A stretch of 64,000 bases of DNA from Paraburkholderia sprentiae WSM5005 (GCF_001865575.2 NZ_CP017561.2:1984001-2048000), one strand, 5' to 3'; positions 30,521 through 41,787 are shown, numbered from the stretch's first letter. The notes: generated by a model from the letters alone, not told the origin. Numbers and translations: made by a program.

Positions 30521-31030
30521 TTAATTGCCCGATGCCGCCAGCGCCTTCAGCACCTGGTCGGTGATATCGATGCGCGGGCTCACGTACACCGCTTCCTGCA
30601 CGATCAGATCGTAGTGCTGCGTTTCGGCGATCTGCTTGATGACCTTGTTCGCGCGGTCGAGCACCGCCGCGAGTTCCTCGTTGCGGCGCTGGTTCAGGTC
30701 TTCGCGGAACTCACGCTGCTTGCGCTGGAAGTCCGAGTCGAGCTGCGACAGGTCGCGCTGCTTCTGCGCGCGATCAGTCGCCGACATTGTCGCGCCATTC
30801 TTGTCGAGTGCATCGGACATCGACTTGAGCTTTTGCGCCATGTCGGCAAGATCCTTGTCGCGCTTCGCGAATTCGGCCTCGAGCTTCAGCTGCGCGGCTT
30901 TCGCCGCCGCCGATTCGCGCAGGATGCGGTCGGAATTCACCGCGGCGATCCTCGCTTCCTGCGCGTGCGCCATGCCGACCCCGAGGGTCATTGCCAGCGC
31001 CAATGCGCACGCTACACGTTTCGAAAACAT
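30521..31030 (-). CDS. skp: Periplasmic chaperone Skp/OmpH
   Basis: Escorts unfolded outer-membrane proteins to BamA. 169 residues from the ATG at 31030: signal peptide [23 protein letters not shown], then [27 protein letters not shown] and a long coiled coil forming the tentacles. An ATG at 31048 ([12 protein letters not shown]) is also possible and has AGAGG directly before it, which is too close for a good ribosome site. Directly downstream of bamA. Confidence 0.93.
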   Translation of the reverse strand: MFSKRVACALALAMTLGVGMAHAQEARIAAVNSDRILRESAAAKAAQLKLEAEFAKRDKDLADMAQKLKSMSDALDKNGATMSATDRAQKQRDLSQLDSDFQRKQREFREDLNQRRNEELAAVLDRANKVIKQIAETQHYDLIVQEAVYVSPRIDITDQVLKALAASGN

Positions 31031-31115
31031 ACCGGTTAGCAAAGTCATCCTCTCGATACTGTAGTTTGGCGGGGCCGGCTGCCGCAGCCGGCCGCCGGAT
31101 GCATCCGCCGCCCGA

Positions 31116-33428
31116 TCAGAACGCCGTCCCGATCTGGAACTGGAACTTCTGATACTGGTCGCCAGTGTGCTTGGTGAGCGGGAAGCCAAGGCTCAACTTG
31201 AGCGGGCCGATCGGCGAGATCCACGCGAGACCCACACCGTAGCCGTAGCGCAGGCCGTTTGCGCCAGTCGACGTCGCTGCCGAACTCGCGTCTGCCCAGA
31301 CATTACCAGCATCCAGGAACGTGAAGACACGCAGCGTACGGTCGTAACCGGTGCCAGGCAGCGGGAACGTCAACTCGATATTGCCCACCAACAATTTGGA
31401 GCCGCCGATCGGGTCGCCGGTTGTTTTGTCGCGCGGACCCAGTGAGCTCGGCTCGTAACCACGCACCGAACCGATACCGCCCGCGTAGTAATTCTTGAAG
31501 ATAGGGTAAGGCTTGCCGCCAAGGCCGTTACCGTAGCCGCCCTGGAAGTTGAAGCCCAGCACGAAGCCGCGGGCAAACGAGTAATAGTACTGCGCGTTGA
31601 TGTCGGCCTTGTAGTACTGGGTGCCGCCGATCGGCGTCCCGTATTCTGCATTCGCCTGCGTGAAGTAGCCGCGGCTCGGCACGAGCGCGCTATCGCGCGC
31701 GTCGCGCGACCAGCCAACCGTAAGCGGCACGTTGTTCGAAACCCGGCCGAAGTCAGTCACGTATTGCTTATATGAAGCCGGCGTGTTTGCATCGACGTCA
31801 AGTTGGTTCTGTTCGAAGCCCGCGCCGAAGTACACCGTGTCGACTTCGGAGAACGGAATGCCGAACTTCAGATCACCGCCCATCGTGACGATTTTGAAGC
31901 TCGAATCGGTCGAGTAGTACAGCGGCTGGTACGTGCGGTAGTAGACGTCGGTGATGCGCTTGATGCCGTCCACCGTGAAGTACGGGTCGACCTGCGTGAC
32001 CGTCAGCGTACGGTACGTCTTCGCGGTATTGATGTTCACCGAGAGGCTCGTGCCGGAGCCGAACACGTTGTCCTGCGAGATACCCGCGGACAGCACCACC
32101 TTGTCGGTCGATGAGAAGCCCGCGCCCAGCGTGATCGCGCCGGTCGGCTTTTCGGCGACCTTCACGTCGATGTCGACCTGGTCGGGCGTGCCTTCGACCG
32201 GCACCGTGGTCACATCGACGTCGGTGAAGTAGCCCAGACGATTGATACGGTCCTTCGACAGCGCGAGGCGGTTCGAATCGAACCACGAGCTTTCGAGCTG
32301 GCGCATTTCGCGGCGCACCACTTCGTCGCGCGTGCGCGTGTTGCCGACCACGTTGATGCGGCGAACGTACACCCGGCGGCTCGGATCGACCTGCAGCGTC
32401 AGGTCGACCGTGTGGTTCTTCTGGTCGATCTGCGGTTGCGCGTTGACGGTCGCGAACGCATAACCGTACTCGCCGAGCTTGTCGACGATCGCCTTCGTGG
32501 TGGCCTGCAGCTTTTCGGCCGAAAAGCGGTCGCCCGGCTTGATCTTGATCAGCTTTTTCAGCTCCGCTTCGCGGTCCAGCAGATTGCCGGCGAGACGGAT
32601 GTTCGAGATCGTGTACGGCTGGCCTTCATGCAGCGTGACCGTCAGATACATGTCCTTCTTGTCCGGCGAAATCGACACCTGGGTCGATTCGATGCTGAAC
32701 TCGAGGTAGCCGCGGTTCAGGTAGTACGAGCGGACGTTCTCGAGGTCGCCGGTGAGCTTGTCTTTCGCGTACAGGTCGTTCTTCGTGTACCACGAAAACC
32801 AGTTGGGCGTGGACAGCTGCATTTCGTCGCGCAACGTTCCGGTGCTGAACGTCTTGTTGCCGATGAAGTTGATCTGGCGGATCTTCGCGCTCGGACCTTC
32901 GGCCACCGAGAACAGGATGCCGACGCGATTGCGGTCGATCGGCGTGACCGTCGTGGTGACTTCCGCCGCGTAGTAGCCGCGCGTCAAATACTGACGCTTC
33001 AATTCCTGCTCGGCCTTGTCGACGAGCGCCTTGTCGTAGTAACGGCCTTGCGACAGCCCGACCGCGCGCAGCGCCTTGATCAGGTTGTCCTTGTCGAACT
33101 CGTGGATGCCGGCGAAGTCGATCGTGCCGATGGCCGGACGCTCCTGCACCTGCACGACGACCACGTTGCCTTCGGTCGCGATCTTGACGTCATTGAAGAA
33201 GCCCGTCGCGTACAGCGCTCGAATCGCTTCGGACGCCTTGTCGTCGGAAAAGGTATCGCCTTGCTTGATGGGCAGGTACGCGAACACGGTACCCGGTTCG
33301 ACGCGTTGCAATCCCTCAATGCGAATGTCTTGCACCACGAAGGGCGTCGTTGCGTGAGCAACCAGCCCATGCGCGGCGAACGCCGCGGCTATAACCGTCT
33401 TTGGACCAAAGCGATGAGGTTTGAACAA
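31116..33428 (-). CDS. bamA: Outer membrane protein assembly factor BamA
   Basis: Core of the Bam complex that inserts beta-barrels into the outer membrane. 770 residues: signal peptide (about 1-26), five POTRA domains (about 29-430, starting FVVQDIRIEGLQRVEPG), then a 16-stranded barrel with the conserved YYAGGIGSVRGYE segment and a C-terminal aromatic F. Essential. Followed by skp, preceded by rseP with a 67-bp gap. Confidence 0.98.
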   Translation of the reverse strand: MFKPHRFGPKTVIAAAFAAHGLVAHATTPFVVQDIRIEGLQRVEPGTVFAYLPIKQGDTFSDDKASEAIRALYATGFFNDVKIATEGNVVVVQVQERPAIGTIDFAGIHEFDKDNLIKALRAVGLSQGRYYDKALVDKAEQELKRQYLTRGYYAAEVTTTVTPIDRNRVGILFSVAEGPSAKIRQINFIGNKTFSTGTLRDEMQLSTPNWFSWYTKNDLYAKDKLTGDLENVRSYYLNRGYLEFSIESTQVSISPDKKDMYLTVTLHEGQPYTISNIRLAGNLLDREAELKKLIKIKPGDRFSAEKLQATTKAIVDKLGEYGYAFATVNAQPQIDQKNHTVDLTLQVDPSRRVYVRRINVVGNTRTRDEVVRREMRQLESSWFDSNRLALSKDRINRLGYFTDVDVTTVPVEGTPDQVDIDVKVAEKPTGAITLGAGFSSTDKVVLSAGISQDNVFGSGTSLSVNINTAKTYRTLTVTQVDPYFTVDGIKRITDVYYRTYQPLYYSTDSSFKIVTMGGDLKFGIPFSEVDTVYFGAGFEQNQLDVDANTPASYKQYVTDFGRVSNNVPLTVGWSRDARDSALVPSRGYFTQANAEYGTPIGGTQYYKADINAQYYYSFARGFVLGFNFQGGYGNGLGGKPYPIFKNYYAGGIGSVRGYEPSSLGPRDKTTGDPIGGSKLLVGNIELTFPLPGTGYDRTLRVFTFLDAGNVWADASSAATSTGANGLRYGYGVGLAWISPIGPLKLSLGFPLTKHTGDQYQKFQFQIGTAF

Positions 33429-33495
33429 CGTGCTTCCCCAGTGTGTATAGCTGCATCAGGCCGGGCGGCCGCCCTCTTGAACGCCGCCGGACACT

Positions 33496-34890
33496 TTAAA
33501 AATGGATTAAACGAGCCAGATCGTTGAACAGCGCAATCGCCGACAACGCGACGATGCAGGCAAGACCCGCTCTCTGAAAAACGAGTTGCCAGCGATCGGA
33601 GACAACTTTACCGGTCACAGCTTCAACCAAATAATATAACAGATGACCCCCGTCCAATACGGGAATTGGTAGCAGGTTCAGCACGCCGAGGCTAATGCTG
33701 ACAAGGGCCAGGAACGACAGAAACGCGGAAGGACCCAGACGTGCGCTCTTTCCTGCGTAGTCGGCGATCGTCACCGGACCGGACAGGTTTTTCAGCGATG
33801 CCTCGCCGACGACCATCCGGCCGAACATCCGGACCGAGTACACGGCGAGGTCCCACGTACGGCGCGCGCCGAGGCGCAGGCTCTCGAGAGGCCCATAGCG
33901 CACGTCGATCGAGGGCACCTGGGTCGCGAGCTCTGCGCCGATGCGGCCGATCTGCTGCCCGCTCGCCGCATCGCGCTGCAATTGCGGCACGATCGTGATG
34001 TCTTCGAGCGCGCCCGCCGCATGACCGCCGCGGCCGCCGCGCTCCACCCGCAGCGTGACCGGCACGCCGGCGTGCGATTTTACGTAAGCGATGAAAGCCG
34101 CGGCATTATCGGCCGGCGTACCGTTGATCGCGCGCAGCCGGTCGCCCTCGACGAGGCCCGCCTTCTGCGCGGCGCTGCCTGCCTGCACGCCCGCCACCGT
34201 CAGCTTGCCGCCGCCCGGCTCGAAGCCGAGGCGCGACATCAGATCGTCGTCGACGTCTTTTTCGCCGACGGCGCGCAGGTCCATCGGAAAATCGGAGGTG
34301 CCGTGCGCGTCCTTTGCATTGAGGACGATACGTTGCTGATCAAACGCGGCGGCAAGCAGCTTCCAGCGCAGGTCCGACCACGACCGCACCGGCTCGGTTT
34401 CGTCGCTATGGCCGGTGCGCACCCCGACGATCGTCTCGCCGCCCTCGAAGCCGGCCAGCGCGGCCGGCGTGTTCGGCGCGGGTGCCGCGATCACGGCCGC
34501 CGGTTCGGTCACACCGGTCGCGAAGACGAGCGCGAACAGCACGATCGCAAGCAGGAAATTCGCGACCGGGCCGGCCGCGACGATCGCGAAGCGCCGCCAC
34601 ACCGACTGGCGGTTGAACGCGCGCGGTAGATCCGCGTCGGGAATCGAACCGGGGCCGCTCTCGCGCTCGTCGAGCATCTTCACGTAGCCGCCGAGCGGCA
34701 ACGCGGCAATCGTCCACTCGGTGCCCGTCTTCGGACTGACCCATTGAGCGAGCGGCTTGCCGAAGCCGATCGAAAAACGCAGTACCTTCACGCCGCACAG
34801 ACGCGCGACGCTGTAGTGCCCGTACTCGTGGACCACCACGAGTACGCCAATCGCAACCGCGAAAGCGAGCAGTTCGATCAGCAGATTCAT
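33496..34890 (-). CDS. rseP: Site-2 protease RseP
   Basis: Inner-membrane zinc metalloprotease that cuts RseA to release sigma-E and clears signal peptides. 464 residues. Zinc ligands His21 and His25 with Glu22 (VVHEYGHYS) in the first membrane helix and Asp413 in LLPIPVLDGGH; two PDZ-type domains between them. Seven bp downstream of dxr. Upstream of bamA, as in most proteobacteria. Confidence 0.97.
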   Translation of the reverse strand: MNLLIELLAFAVAIGVLVVVHEYGHYSVARLCGVKVLRFSIGFGKPLAQWVSPKTGTEWTIAALPLGGYVKMLDERESGPGSIPDADLPRAFNRQSVWRRFAIVAAGPVANFLLAIVLFALVFATGVTEPAAVIAAPAPNTPAALAGFEGGETIVGVRTGHSDETEPVRSWSDLRWKLLAAAFDQQRIVLNAKDAHGTSDFPMDLRAVGEKDVDDDLMSRLGFEPGGGKLTVAGVQAGSAAQKAGLVEGDRLRAINGTPADNAAAFIAYVKSHAGVPVTLRVERGGRGGHAAGALEDITIVPQLQRDAASGQQIGRIGAELATQVPSIDVRYGPLESLRLGARRTWDLAVYSVRMFGRMVVGEASLKNLSGPVTIADYAGKSARLGPSAFLSFLALVSISLGVLNLLPIPVLDGGHLLYYLVEAVTGKVVSDRWQLVFQRAGLACIVALSAIALFNDLARLIHF

Positions 34891-34897
34891 ATGCGCC

Positions 34898-36103
34898 TCA
34901 CTGGACGGCGCGTTCCGTGCGACGGGCGCCGTCGGGCAGACGCGCGATGAGTTCGGTCGCGGCGCGACGCGCGGCGGCGTCCGCTTCGATGACGTCGTCG
35001 AGCGCGTGCGCGCTGCGGTTCGGCAACGCGCCCAACACCGAGTCGACCACCTGGGCGATCGCCATGAAGCCGATGCGGCGCGCGAGGAACGCCTCCACCG
35101 CGATTTCGTTCGCGGCGTTCAGCGCCGCGCTCGCGACGCCGCCTTCTGCAAGCGCCTTCATGGCGAGCGCGAGGCACGGGAAACGCGCGTAGTCGGGTTT
35201 CTCGAACGACAGCGACGCAATCTCCGCGAGATCGAGTTGCGCGACGCCCGAATCGACGCGATCCGGAAACGCGAGCGCGTGCGCGATGGGTGTGCGCATG
35301 TCGGGGTTGCCGAGCTGCGCGAGCACCGAGCCGTCCGCGTACGACACCAGCGAATGGATCACGCTCTGCGGATGGATCAGCACGTCGATGCGCTCGCCAG
35401 GCAGATTGAACAGCCAATGTGCCTCGATCACTTCGAGGCCCTTGTTCATCATCGTGGCCGAGTCGACCGAGATCTTGCGGCCCATCACCCAGTTCGGATG
35501 CTTGCAGGCTTCGTCAGGCGTCACGTCGACGAGCGTGGCCGGCTCGCGCGTGCGGAACGGACCACCCGACGCGGTCAGGATGATCTTCGAGACGCCGCCA
35601 TGCAGCGATGCTTCGCGCGGCAGGCATTGGAAAATCGCGTTGTGTTCGCTGTCGACCGGCAGCAGCACCGCGCCGTTGTCGCGCACCGCGTCCATGAAAA
35701 TCGCGCCGGACATCACCAGCGCTTCCTTGTTCGCGAGCAGGATGCGTTTGCCTGAGCGAGCCGCGGCGAGGCTCGGCGCGAGACCGGCCGCGCCGACGAT
35801 CGCCGCGACCACCGTGTCGCAGCCCTCGCTCCCGGCGACGTCGACGAGCGCCTGCGGCCCGTACGTGACCTCGGTCCTGCTGCCCGCTTCGCGCAGCTTC
35901 GCGGCGACCTTCGCGGCCGTGTCGGGGTCGCCGACCACCGCCACTTCGGGCGCGAAGCGCAAGCATTGCTCGACCAGTTTGTCGCCGTTGCGATGCGCGC
36001 TCAGCGCGTAAATCGAAAAACGCTCGGGATGGCGCGCGGCCACATCGAGCGTGCTGTCTCCAATCGAGCCCGTGGAACCGAGCAATGTCAGACGTTTTTG
36101 CAT
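34898..36103 (-). CDS. dxr: 1-deoxy-D-xylulose-5-phosphate reductoisomerase
   Basis: Second enzyme of the MEP isoprenoid pathway. 401 residues. NADPH motif [13 protein letters not shown] near the N-terminus, metal/substrate residues in [14 protein letters not shown] and [22 protein letters not shown]-terminal helical domain ([15 protein letters not shown]). Ten bp after cdsA. Supplies the precursor for UppS, encoded two genes upstream. Confidence 0.97.
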   Translation of the reverse strand: MQKRLTLLGSTGSIGDSTLDVAARHPERFSIYALSAHRNGDKLVEQCLRFAPEVAVVGDPDTAAKVAAKLREAGSRTEVTYGPQALVDVAGSEGCDTVVAAIVGAAGLAPSLAAARSGKRILLANKEALVMSGAIFMDAVRDNGAVLLPVDSEHNAIFQCLPREASLHGGVSKIILTASGGPFRTREPATLVDVTPDEACKHPNWVMGRKISVDSATMMNKGLEVIEAHWLFNLPGERIDVLIHPQSVIHSLVSYADGSVLAQLGNPDMRTPIAHALAFPDRVDSGVAQLDLAEIASLSFEKPDYARFPCLALAMKALAEGGVASAALNAANEIAVEAFLARRIGFMAIAQVVDSVLGALPNRSAHALDDVIEADAAARRAATELIARLPDGARRTERAVQ

Positions 36104-36113
36104 ATCTCTTTCT

Positions 36114-36935
36114 CTAGCCCAGCAGCAGCATGGCGAGCGGCAGTACCGGCAACAACGCGTCGATGCGATCGAGCACGCCGCCGTGCCCCGGCAACAGGCC
36201 GCTCGAGTCTTTGACGCCGGCCTGGCGTTTCATCATCGATTCGAATAGATCGCCGACCACACTGAAAACCACCAGCAGGGTCAGCGCAAGCACCGTGCGC
36301 AGCGCGCCCAGTTGCGCCAGCAGCGCAGAATACAGGGTCGGCTCGAACGCGTGCAAAAAGATCGCCGCTGCCGCGACAATCATGACCAGCAGCCAGCCGC
36401 CGATCGCGCCCTCCCAGGTTTTACCCGGACTGATGGCGGGTGCCAGCTTGTGCTTGCCAAACGCCTTCCCGGAGAAGTATGCGCCGATATCGGCGAGCCA
36501 TACCAACAGCAGCAGCGACAGCACGAACGGCACGCCCTGCATGCGCGCGGCGACGAGAGCATGCCAGCACGCGATGAAGCCGACGATGCCGGCAAGAAAC
36601 AGAAAGGCGCGCCACACGCCGTGCGCGAGCACGGGCTTGCGAAGCAGCACGAACGGCCCCGCGATCACCCAAAAAATGGCGGCCGCCTGGAAGAACGGCC
36701 GTGCGTGCCCGGTGCCGATACCCACGCGGGTGCTGGTGACGAGCCCGAGTGCCGCGACGAGCGCGTACAGCACCGGCCCCGCACCGCCGAGCTTGAGCAG
36801 GCGTGCCCATTCCCACGCGGCGAACACGACGACGAAAGCGATCAGCGCGCCGAACACGCCGACCGGCGCGAACAGCGTGACAGGCAGGAACACTGCCAGT
36901 AGCACGATCGCCGTGATGACACGGGTCTTTAGCAT
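36114..36935 (-). CDS. cdsA: Phosphatidate cytidylyltransferase
   Basis: Integral membrane enzyme making CDP-diacylglycerol. 273 residues with about seven membrane segments; the CDS signature is seen at the C-terminus ([20 protein letters not shown] then [11 protein letters not shown]). The ATG at 36935 lies inside the end of uppS (7-bp overlap); the frame remains open far upstream only because it crosses uppS. Confidence 0.96.
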   Translation of the reverse strand: MLKTRVITAIVLLAVFLPVTLFAPVGVFGALIAFVVVFAAWEWARLLKLGGAGPVLYALVAALGLVTSTRVGIGTGHARPFFQAAAIFWVIAGPFVLLRKPVLAHGVWRAFLFLAGIVGFIACWHALVAARMQGVPFVLSLLLLVWLADIGAYFSGKAFGKHKLAPAISPGKTWEGAIGGWLLVMIVAAAAIFLHAFEPTLYSALLAQLGALRTVLALTLLVVFSVVGDLFESMMKRQAGVKDSSGLLPGHGGVLDRIDALLPVLPLAMLLLG

Positions 36936-37711
36936 GGAAGCGAATCGGCGTTCTGCGATTGCGGCTCGAGCTGAGCACTGGTGCGACCGAAGCGGCGTTC
37001 CCGCTCGGCATAGGAAGCGATGGCGTGACCGAGCGCGTCGGCGTCGAAGTCCGGCCAGAACGTGTCGGTGAAATAGAACTCGGTGTAGGCGAGCTGCCAC
37101 AGTAGGAAGTTGCTCACACGGCGCTCGCCGCCGGTGCGGATAAACAGATCCGGCTCGGGCGCGTAAGCCATCGACAGATGCTCGGCGAACGCGTCCTCGT
37201 TGACCTCGACCGGCTTGCCCGCCGCGGCCGCTTGCTCGACGAGCTTGCGGGTGGCCTGCATGATGTCCCAGCGGCCGCCGTAGTTCGCCGCGATGGTCAG
37301 CGTGAGACGGGTATTGCGCGCGGTCTTGGTTTCCGCGCGTCTGATCAGATCGCGGATCTTCTCGTCGAAACGCTCGAGATCGCCGACCACGCGCAAACGG
37401 ATACCGTTCGCGTGCAGCTTGCCGATCTCGCGCTCGAGCGCGGTGACGAAGAGGCGCATCAGGAACGACACCTCCTCGTTCGGACGGCGCCAGTTCTCCG
37501 AGCTGAATGCGAACAGCGTCAGATATTCGACGCCCCGCCGCGCGCACGCCTCGACGGCTGCCCGCACCGCGTCGACGCCGCGCGTATGGCCCGCGACGCG
37601 CGGCAGACGCCGCTGGGTGGCCCAACGGCCGTTGCCATCCATGATGATCGCGATATGTCGCGGCACCGCGGCGACTTCAGGCACGCGCACGGTTGAGCTG
37701 GTATAGGTCAT
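36929..37711 (-). CDS. uppS: Isoprenyl transferase (undecaprenyl diphosphate synthase)
   Basis: Cis-prenyltransferase making the C55 carrier for peptidoglycan and O-antigen. 260 residues. Catalytic Asp25 in IMDGNGRWA, and the [20 protein letters not shown] motif. ATG at 37711. Between frr and cdsA in one minus-strand series. Confidence 0.97.
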   Translation of the reverse strand: MTYTSSTVRVPEVAAVPRHIAIIMDGNGRWATQRRLPRVAGHTRGVDAVRAAVEACARRGVEYLTLFAFSSENWRRPNEEVSFLMRLFVTALEREIGKLHANGIRLRVVGDLERFDEKIRDLIRRAETKTARNTRLTLTIAANYGGRWDIMQATRKLVEQAAAAGKPVEVNEDAFAEHLSMAYAPEPDLFIRTGGERRVSNFLLWQLAYTEFYFTDTFWPDFDADALGHAIASYAERERRFGRTSAQLEPQSQNADSLPC

Positions 37712-37773
37712 GGCCGTCGGGACAGTAATGCCAATAAAGAAGTGGAAATCTGAAAGTGCTGAGCCGAACGGCG

Positions 37774-38334
37774 TCAGACCGTCATGATCTCGGCTTCTTT
37801 CGTCGTGACGAGCTTGTCGATTTCCGCGACAAACTTGTCCGTCAACTTCTGGACGTCGTCGCCGGCACGACGCTCGTCGTCTTCCGAGATTTCCTTGTCC
37901 TTGACGAGCTTCTTCAGTTGCTCGTTGGCGTCACGGCGCAGGTTGCGCACAGCCACCTTGGCCGTTTCAGCTTCGCTGCGCACGACCTTGGTCAGCTCGC
38001 GGCGACGCTCTTCGGTCAGCGCGGGCATCGGTACGCGGATCACGTCGCCGTGCGTGGCCGGGTTCAGACCGAGATCCGACTCGCGGATCGCCTTTTCGAC
38101 GACCTGGACCATCTTCTTTTCCCACGGCTGCACGCCGATCGTGCGCGCGTCGATCAGCGTCAGGTTCGCGACCTGCGAAATCGGCACCGGCGAGCCGTAA
38201 TAGTCGCACTGGATATGATCGAGCAGGCCCGTATGCGCACGGCCCGTGCGGATCTTCGACAGGTCGTTCTTGAACGCGTCGATGGAGCGCTGCATCTTCT
38301 GTTCAGCGCCCTTCCTGATATCAGCCACAGACAT
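37774..38334 (-). CDS. frr: Ribosome recycling factor
   Basis: Splits the post-termination ribosome with EF-G. 186 residues, complete, with typical segments [17 protein letters not shown] (here [14 protein letters not shown]), [14 protein letters not shown] and the C-terminal helix of domain I. 97 bp downstream of pyrH, 62 bp upstream of uppS. Confidence 0.98.
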   Translation of the reverse strand: MSVADIRKGAEQKMQRSIDAFKNDLSKIRTGRAHTGLLDHIQCDYYGSPVPISQVANLTLIDARTIGVQPWEKKMVQVVEKAIRESDLGLNPATHGDVIRVPMPALTEERRRELTKVVRSEAETAKVAVRNLRRDANEQLKKLVKDKEISEDDERRAGDDVQKLTDKFVAEIDKLVTTKEAEIMTV

Positions 38335-38410
38335 TTTTAAACCTCCGAACCTTCAAAACGGTGCGAGCCGTGCGGCACGCGCGATGCGGCGACCCGGGCT
38401 CGCGTCAAAG

Positions 38411-38441
38411 CCCACGTAATGTAAACGAAGTTTACACGTGG
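38411..38441 (-). repeat. Hairpin spanning the pyrH stop codon
   Basis: On the minus strand CCACGT-GTAAAC, loop TTC, GTTTAC-ATT-ACGTGG: a 12-bp stem with a 3-nt bulge that includes the TAA of pyrH. No T-run follows, so it is more likely an mRNA-end or processing element than a terminator. Confidence 0.5.
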
Positions 38442-39145
38442 ACGAGGGTGCCCTCGTCGTCACCTTGCACGATGCGCTTGAGCGCTCCGGGTTTCACGAT
38501 CGAAAACACGCGGATCGGCAGCTTCTGGTCGCGGCACAGCGCGAACGCCGTCGCGTCCATCACCTGCAGATTGCGCCCGATCGCTTCGTCGAAACTGATT
38601 GTGGTGTAACGGGTCGCGCTCGGGTCCTTCCTCGGGTCAGCCGAATAGACGCCGTCCACCTTGGTCGCCTTCAGCACCACTTCCGCGCCGATTTCCGAGC
38701 CGCGCAATGCAGCGGCCGTGTCGGTCGTGAAAAACGGGTTGCCGGTGCCGGCCGCGAAAATCACGACCTTGCCTTCCTCGAGCTGGCGGATCGCGCGGGG
38801 CCGGATGTACGGCTCGACGACCTGGTCCATGCGCAGCGCCGATTGCACGCGCGCTTCGATGCCGGCATGGCGCATCGCATCCTGCAGCGCCAGCGCGTTC
38901 ATCATCGTGGCGAGCATACCCATGTAGTCGGCCGTCGCGCGGTCCATACCCGCCGCACCGCCCGCCACGCCGCGAAAAATATTGCCGCCGCCGATCACCA
39001 CGGCCAGCTGCGTTCCGAGACGGACCACTTCGGCCACGTCCGCCACCATTCGTTCGATGGTCGCGCGATTGATGCCGAAGGCATCGTCGCCCATCAGAGC
39101 TTCACCGGAGAGTTTGAGCAGGACGCGTTTATAGGCAGTGGGCAT
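38432..39145 (-). CDS. pyrH: UMP kinase
   Basis: Phosphorylates UMP to UDP; hexameric amino-acid-kinase fold. 237 residues. Typical motifs: [24 protein letters not shown], and [22 protein letters not shown] at 39145 ([11 protein letters not shown]). Between tsf and frr. The 221-bp gap to tsf shows no gene or clear terminator. Confidence 0.98.
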   Translation of the reverse strand: MPTAYKRVLLKLSGEALMGDDAFGINRATIERMVADVAEVVRLGTQLAVVIGGGNIFRGVAGGAAGMDRATADYMGMLATMMNALALQDAMRHAGIEARVQSALRMDQVVEPYIRPRAIRQLEEGKVVIFAAGTGNPFFTTDTAAALRGSEIGAEVVLKATKVDGVYSADPRKDPSATRYTTISFDEAIGRNLQVMDATAFALCRDQKLPIRVFSIVKPGALKRIVQGDDEGTLVHV

Positions 39146-39366
39146 AGGAGTATCCAGATCGCGCAGAACAGGGCAACAACAAGGGACTAATGTAGGGGTG
39201 AAATGCTGATTCGGGCAAGCGCCGCCAAATTGACGAACCATAGGGTTCGCCAGCGGCGGCCGCGCGGCGAGGGTCAACCCGTGCACGGCCTTGCGGCGCT
39301 GCCGAGCGCGGCGAGGTCTTGCCCCGCCGCGGGTCCAACGGTACGGCTGTAAAGCTTAGGCGACGC

Positions 39367-40248
39367 TTATTGTTGCTTCGCAGCAGCGACTTGGGCGGCC
39401 ACTTCCGCAGCGAAGTCGTCCTGCTTCTTCTCGATGCCTTCGCCGACCACGAACAATGCGAACTTCTGCACGCTCGAGTTGGCCGCCTTCAGCATTTGCT
39501 CGATCGTCTGCTTGTCGTTCTTCACGAACGTCTGGTTCAGCAGCGACACTTCTTTCAGGTACTTCTGCACGCTGCCGTCGACCATCTTGGCGACGATTTC
39601 AGCCGGCTTGCCCGATTCGGCGGCCTTCTGCTCAGCGATGCTGCGTTCCTTGGCGATCAGGTCCGCCGGCACGTCGTCCGACGACAGCGAAACAGGCTTC
39701 ATTGCGGCGATGTGCATCGCCACGTCCTTGCCGACCTGCTCGTCCGCGCCGGTGTACTCGACCAGCACGCCGATGCGCGTGCCGTGCAGGTACGCCGCCA
39801 GCTTGTTCGCGGTGTCGAAGCGCACGAAACGGCGGATCGACAGGTTTTCGCCGATCTTGCCGACCAGCGCGAGACGCACCGCGTCGACGGTCTGGCCGTC
39901 GAGCGGCAGTGCCGACAACCCGGCGACGTCAGCCGGGTTTTGCGTCGCGACGAGTTCGGCGACCTTCTTCGAGAATGCGAGGAAGTCGTCGTTCTTCGAG
40001 ACGAAGTCGGTTTCGCAGTTCAGCTCGACGAGCGAGCCGGCGTTGCCGTTGATGAACGATGCGACGACGCCTTCAGCCGTCACGCGCGATGCCGCCTTGC
40101 TCGCCTTGTTGCCGAGCTTCACGCGCAGCAGTTCTTCGGCGCGCGCCAGATCGCCGTCGGCTTCCGTCAGCGCCTTCTTGCATTCCATCATCGGCGCGTC
40201 GGTCTTTGCGCGCAGTTCTGCAACCATGCTTGCGGTAATTGCCGCCAT
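39367..40248 (-). CDS. tsf: Elongation factor Ts
   Basis: Nucleotide exchange factor for EF-Tu. 293 residues: UBA-like N-terminus ([24 protein letters not shown]) and the [10 protein letters not shown] signature. Two adjacent ATGs (40251 and 40248); AAGGAGC lies upstream and the second is the usual start. A strong hairpin separates it from rpsB. Confidence 0.98.
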   Translation of the reverse strand: MAAITASMVAELRAKTDAPMMECKKALTEADGDLARAEELLRVKLGNKASKAASRVTAEGVVASFINGNAGSLVELNCETDFVSKNDDFLAFSKKVAELVATQNPADVAGLSALPLDGQTVDAVRLALVGKIGENLSIRRFVRFDTANKLAAYLHGTRIGVLVEYTGADEQVGKDVAMHIAAMKPVSLSSDDVPADLIAKERSIAEQKAAESGKPAEIVAKMVDGSVQKYLKEVSLLNQTFVKNDKQTIEQMLKAANSSVQKFALFVVGEGIEKKQDDFAAEVAAQVAAAKQQ

Positions 40249-40410
40249 CATTTGCTCCTTGGGTTCTGTCTGTCACACGCCGCCCGCACTTCGATGCTGG
40301 CGGCAAGAATTCGTTTCAGCGTTTTCGCGCATTTTTGCGCGCGACGCGTCTCGCGTCGCCTCAAGCACTCTGCCAGATGCCCGTTACAACACCTCGTACG
40401 GACGTCGCGG

Positions 40411-40445
40411 CTTAAAAAAAGGGGGCCTGTAGAAAGCCCCCTTTT
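40411..40445 (-). terminator. rpsB terminator/attenuator before tsf
   Basis: AAAAGGGGGC (40417-40426) pairs with GCCCCCTTTT (40436-40445); on the minus strand the stem runs into a run of T. It lies 21 bp after the rpsB stop and 163 bp before tsf, as in other bacteria where it tunes the S2:EF-Ts ratio. Confidence 0.85.
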
Positions 40446-40465
40446 ATGCCGGACACTGGGCAGCC

Positions 40466-41218
40466 TTACGCTTCCGAGTTGACCTCGACGAACTCGTCGC
40501 CGTCGCCGCCACGCGCAGCCTGGACCACTTCGTTGACCGCATTGGCACGGCCTTCGAGGATCGCGTCGGCCACGCCGGCCGCATACAGGGCGACGGCCTT
40601 GCTGGCGTCGTCGTTACCCGGGATCACGTAGTCCACACCTTCCGGCGAGTGGTTCGTATCGACCACGGCGATGACCGGAATGCCGAGCTTGTTCGCTTCG
40701 GTCACGGCAATCTTGTGGTAGCCGACGTCAACCACGAAAATTGCGTCCGGAATGCCGCCCATGTCCTTCACGCCGCCGATCGACTTCTGCAGCTTGGCCA
40801 TTTCGCGTTCGAACAGCAGCGCTTCCTTCTTGCTCATGCGCTCGGTTTCACCGGCTTCCAGCGCTGCCTCCATGTCCTTCAGGCGCTTGATCGACACTTT
40901 CAGCGTCTTGAAGTTGGTCAGCATGCCGCCGAGCCAGCGCGCGTTGACGAACGGCATGCCAGCGCGCTGCGCTTCCTGGGCGATCGTGTCGCGCGATTGA
41001 CGCTTGGTACCGACGAACAGGATCGTGCCGCGGTTCGATGCCAGCTGACGCGCGTATTTCAGCGCGTCGTTGTACATCGGCAGCGTCTTTTCGAGGTTGA
41101 TGATGTGAATCTTGTTGCGATGACCGAAGATGAAGGGGGCCATCTTCGGGTTCCAGAAGCGGGTCTGGTGACCGAAGTGGACACCTGCTTCCAGCATTTG
41201 ACGCATCGTAACTGCCAT
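40466..41218 (-). CDS. rpsB: 30S ribosomal protein S2
   Basis: 250 residues, complete: [26 protein letters not shown] at the N-terminus is diagnostic. ATG at 41218 preceded by GTGGAGAATTTC. First gene of the long minus-strand block. A candidate promoter about 240 bp upstream implies a long leader, which would suit S2 autoregulation. Confidence 0.98.
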   Translation of the reverse strand: MAVTMRQMLEAGVHFGHQTRFWNPKMAPFIFGHRNKIHIINLEKTLPMYNDALKYARQLASNRGTILFVGTKRQSRDTIAQEAQRAGMPFVNARWLGGMLTNFKTLKVSIKRLKDMEAALEAGETERMSKKEALLFEREMAKLQKSIGGVKDMGGIPDAIFVVDVGYHKIAVTEANKLGIPVIAVVDTNHSPEGVDYVIPGNDDASKAVALYAAGVADAILEGRANAVNEVVQAARGGDGDEFVEVNSEA

Positions 41219-41787
41219 GAAATTCTCCACGAGGGTTGGGTCTTAAGCCGGCTGCCGCATCGACCGCGCCCGCCTCTATTTTGGCTGGAACGCGGCGACA
41301 CCCTGGGTGCGCCGGCTTGCGATTTGGTTGCCTGACACTACTTTCTCTATTCTCGTGACGCTAGCAACCGGAGCGTCTCGACAAGCCGTTCCGCCCACCT
41401 TGCCATGCGCAAATTTGCGAATGCGCGAATAACAGCGGACTAGGACTGACTTAGCCAAAGAGTATAGCACGCGACTATCGGCCGACTCAACCGGCCCGAC
41501 CACCTGCCGATGGCCGTGCGCACCGTACCGCGCATCCCGGACCGAAGCCGGGTTTGGCATCCTGGGTTGGCACGCTTTGGGCCGTCAATCAACCGATTAT
41601 GGTCGCTTTGAGCCCATTGCCGCCCGATCCAGCGCAACGACCCAGCCTCCGCTGCTGTAAAATGGCTCGATTCCGCCACGCGCGAGGGATCGTTAAAGAT
41701 CGACCGGCATTCTCTGCCCGGCAGACGCCCCCGCCAGGCCACCGCAACACCTAGCGAGCCTCAACCAGGGAGGCTTCCGAGGAAATC
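41219..41787. other. rpsB/map divergent intergenic region
   Basis: 569 bp. Contains the candidate rpsB promoter (41461-41490) and a 12-bp palindrome CGCAAATTTGCG (41408-41419) within the predicted rpsB leader. On the map side a TAAAAT at 41658-41663 is a weak -10 candidate without a -35. No gene recognised. Confidence 0.5.
41461..41490 (-). promoter_or_regulatory. Candidate rpsB promoter
   Basis: Minus strand TTGAGT (41485-41490), 18-bp spacer, TATACT (41461-41466). This places transcription start near 41455 and a leader of about 235 nt before rpsB. Confidence 0.5.

Noticed and set aside
33429..33495. Sigma-E promoter before bamA
   Set aside because: Looked for GAACTT-N16-TCTGA-like elements in the 67-bp gap and saw none.
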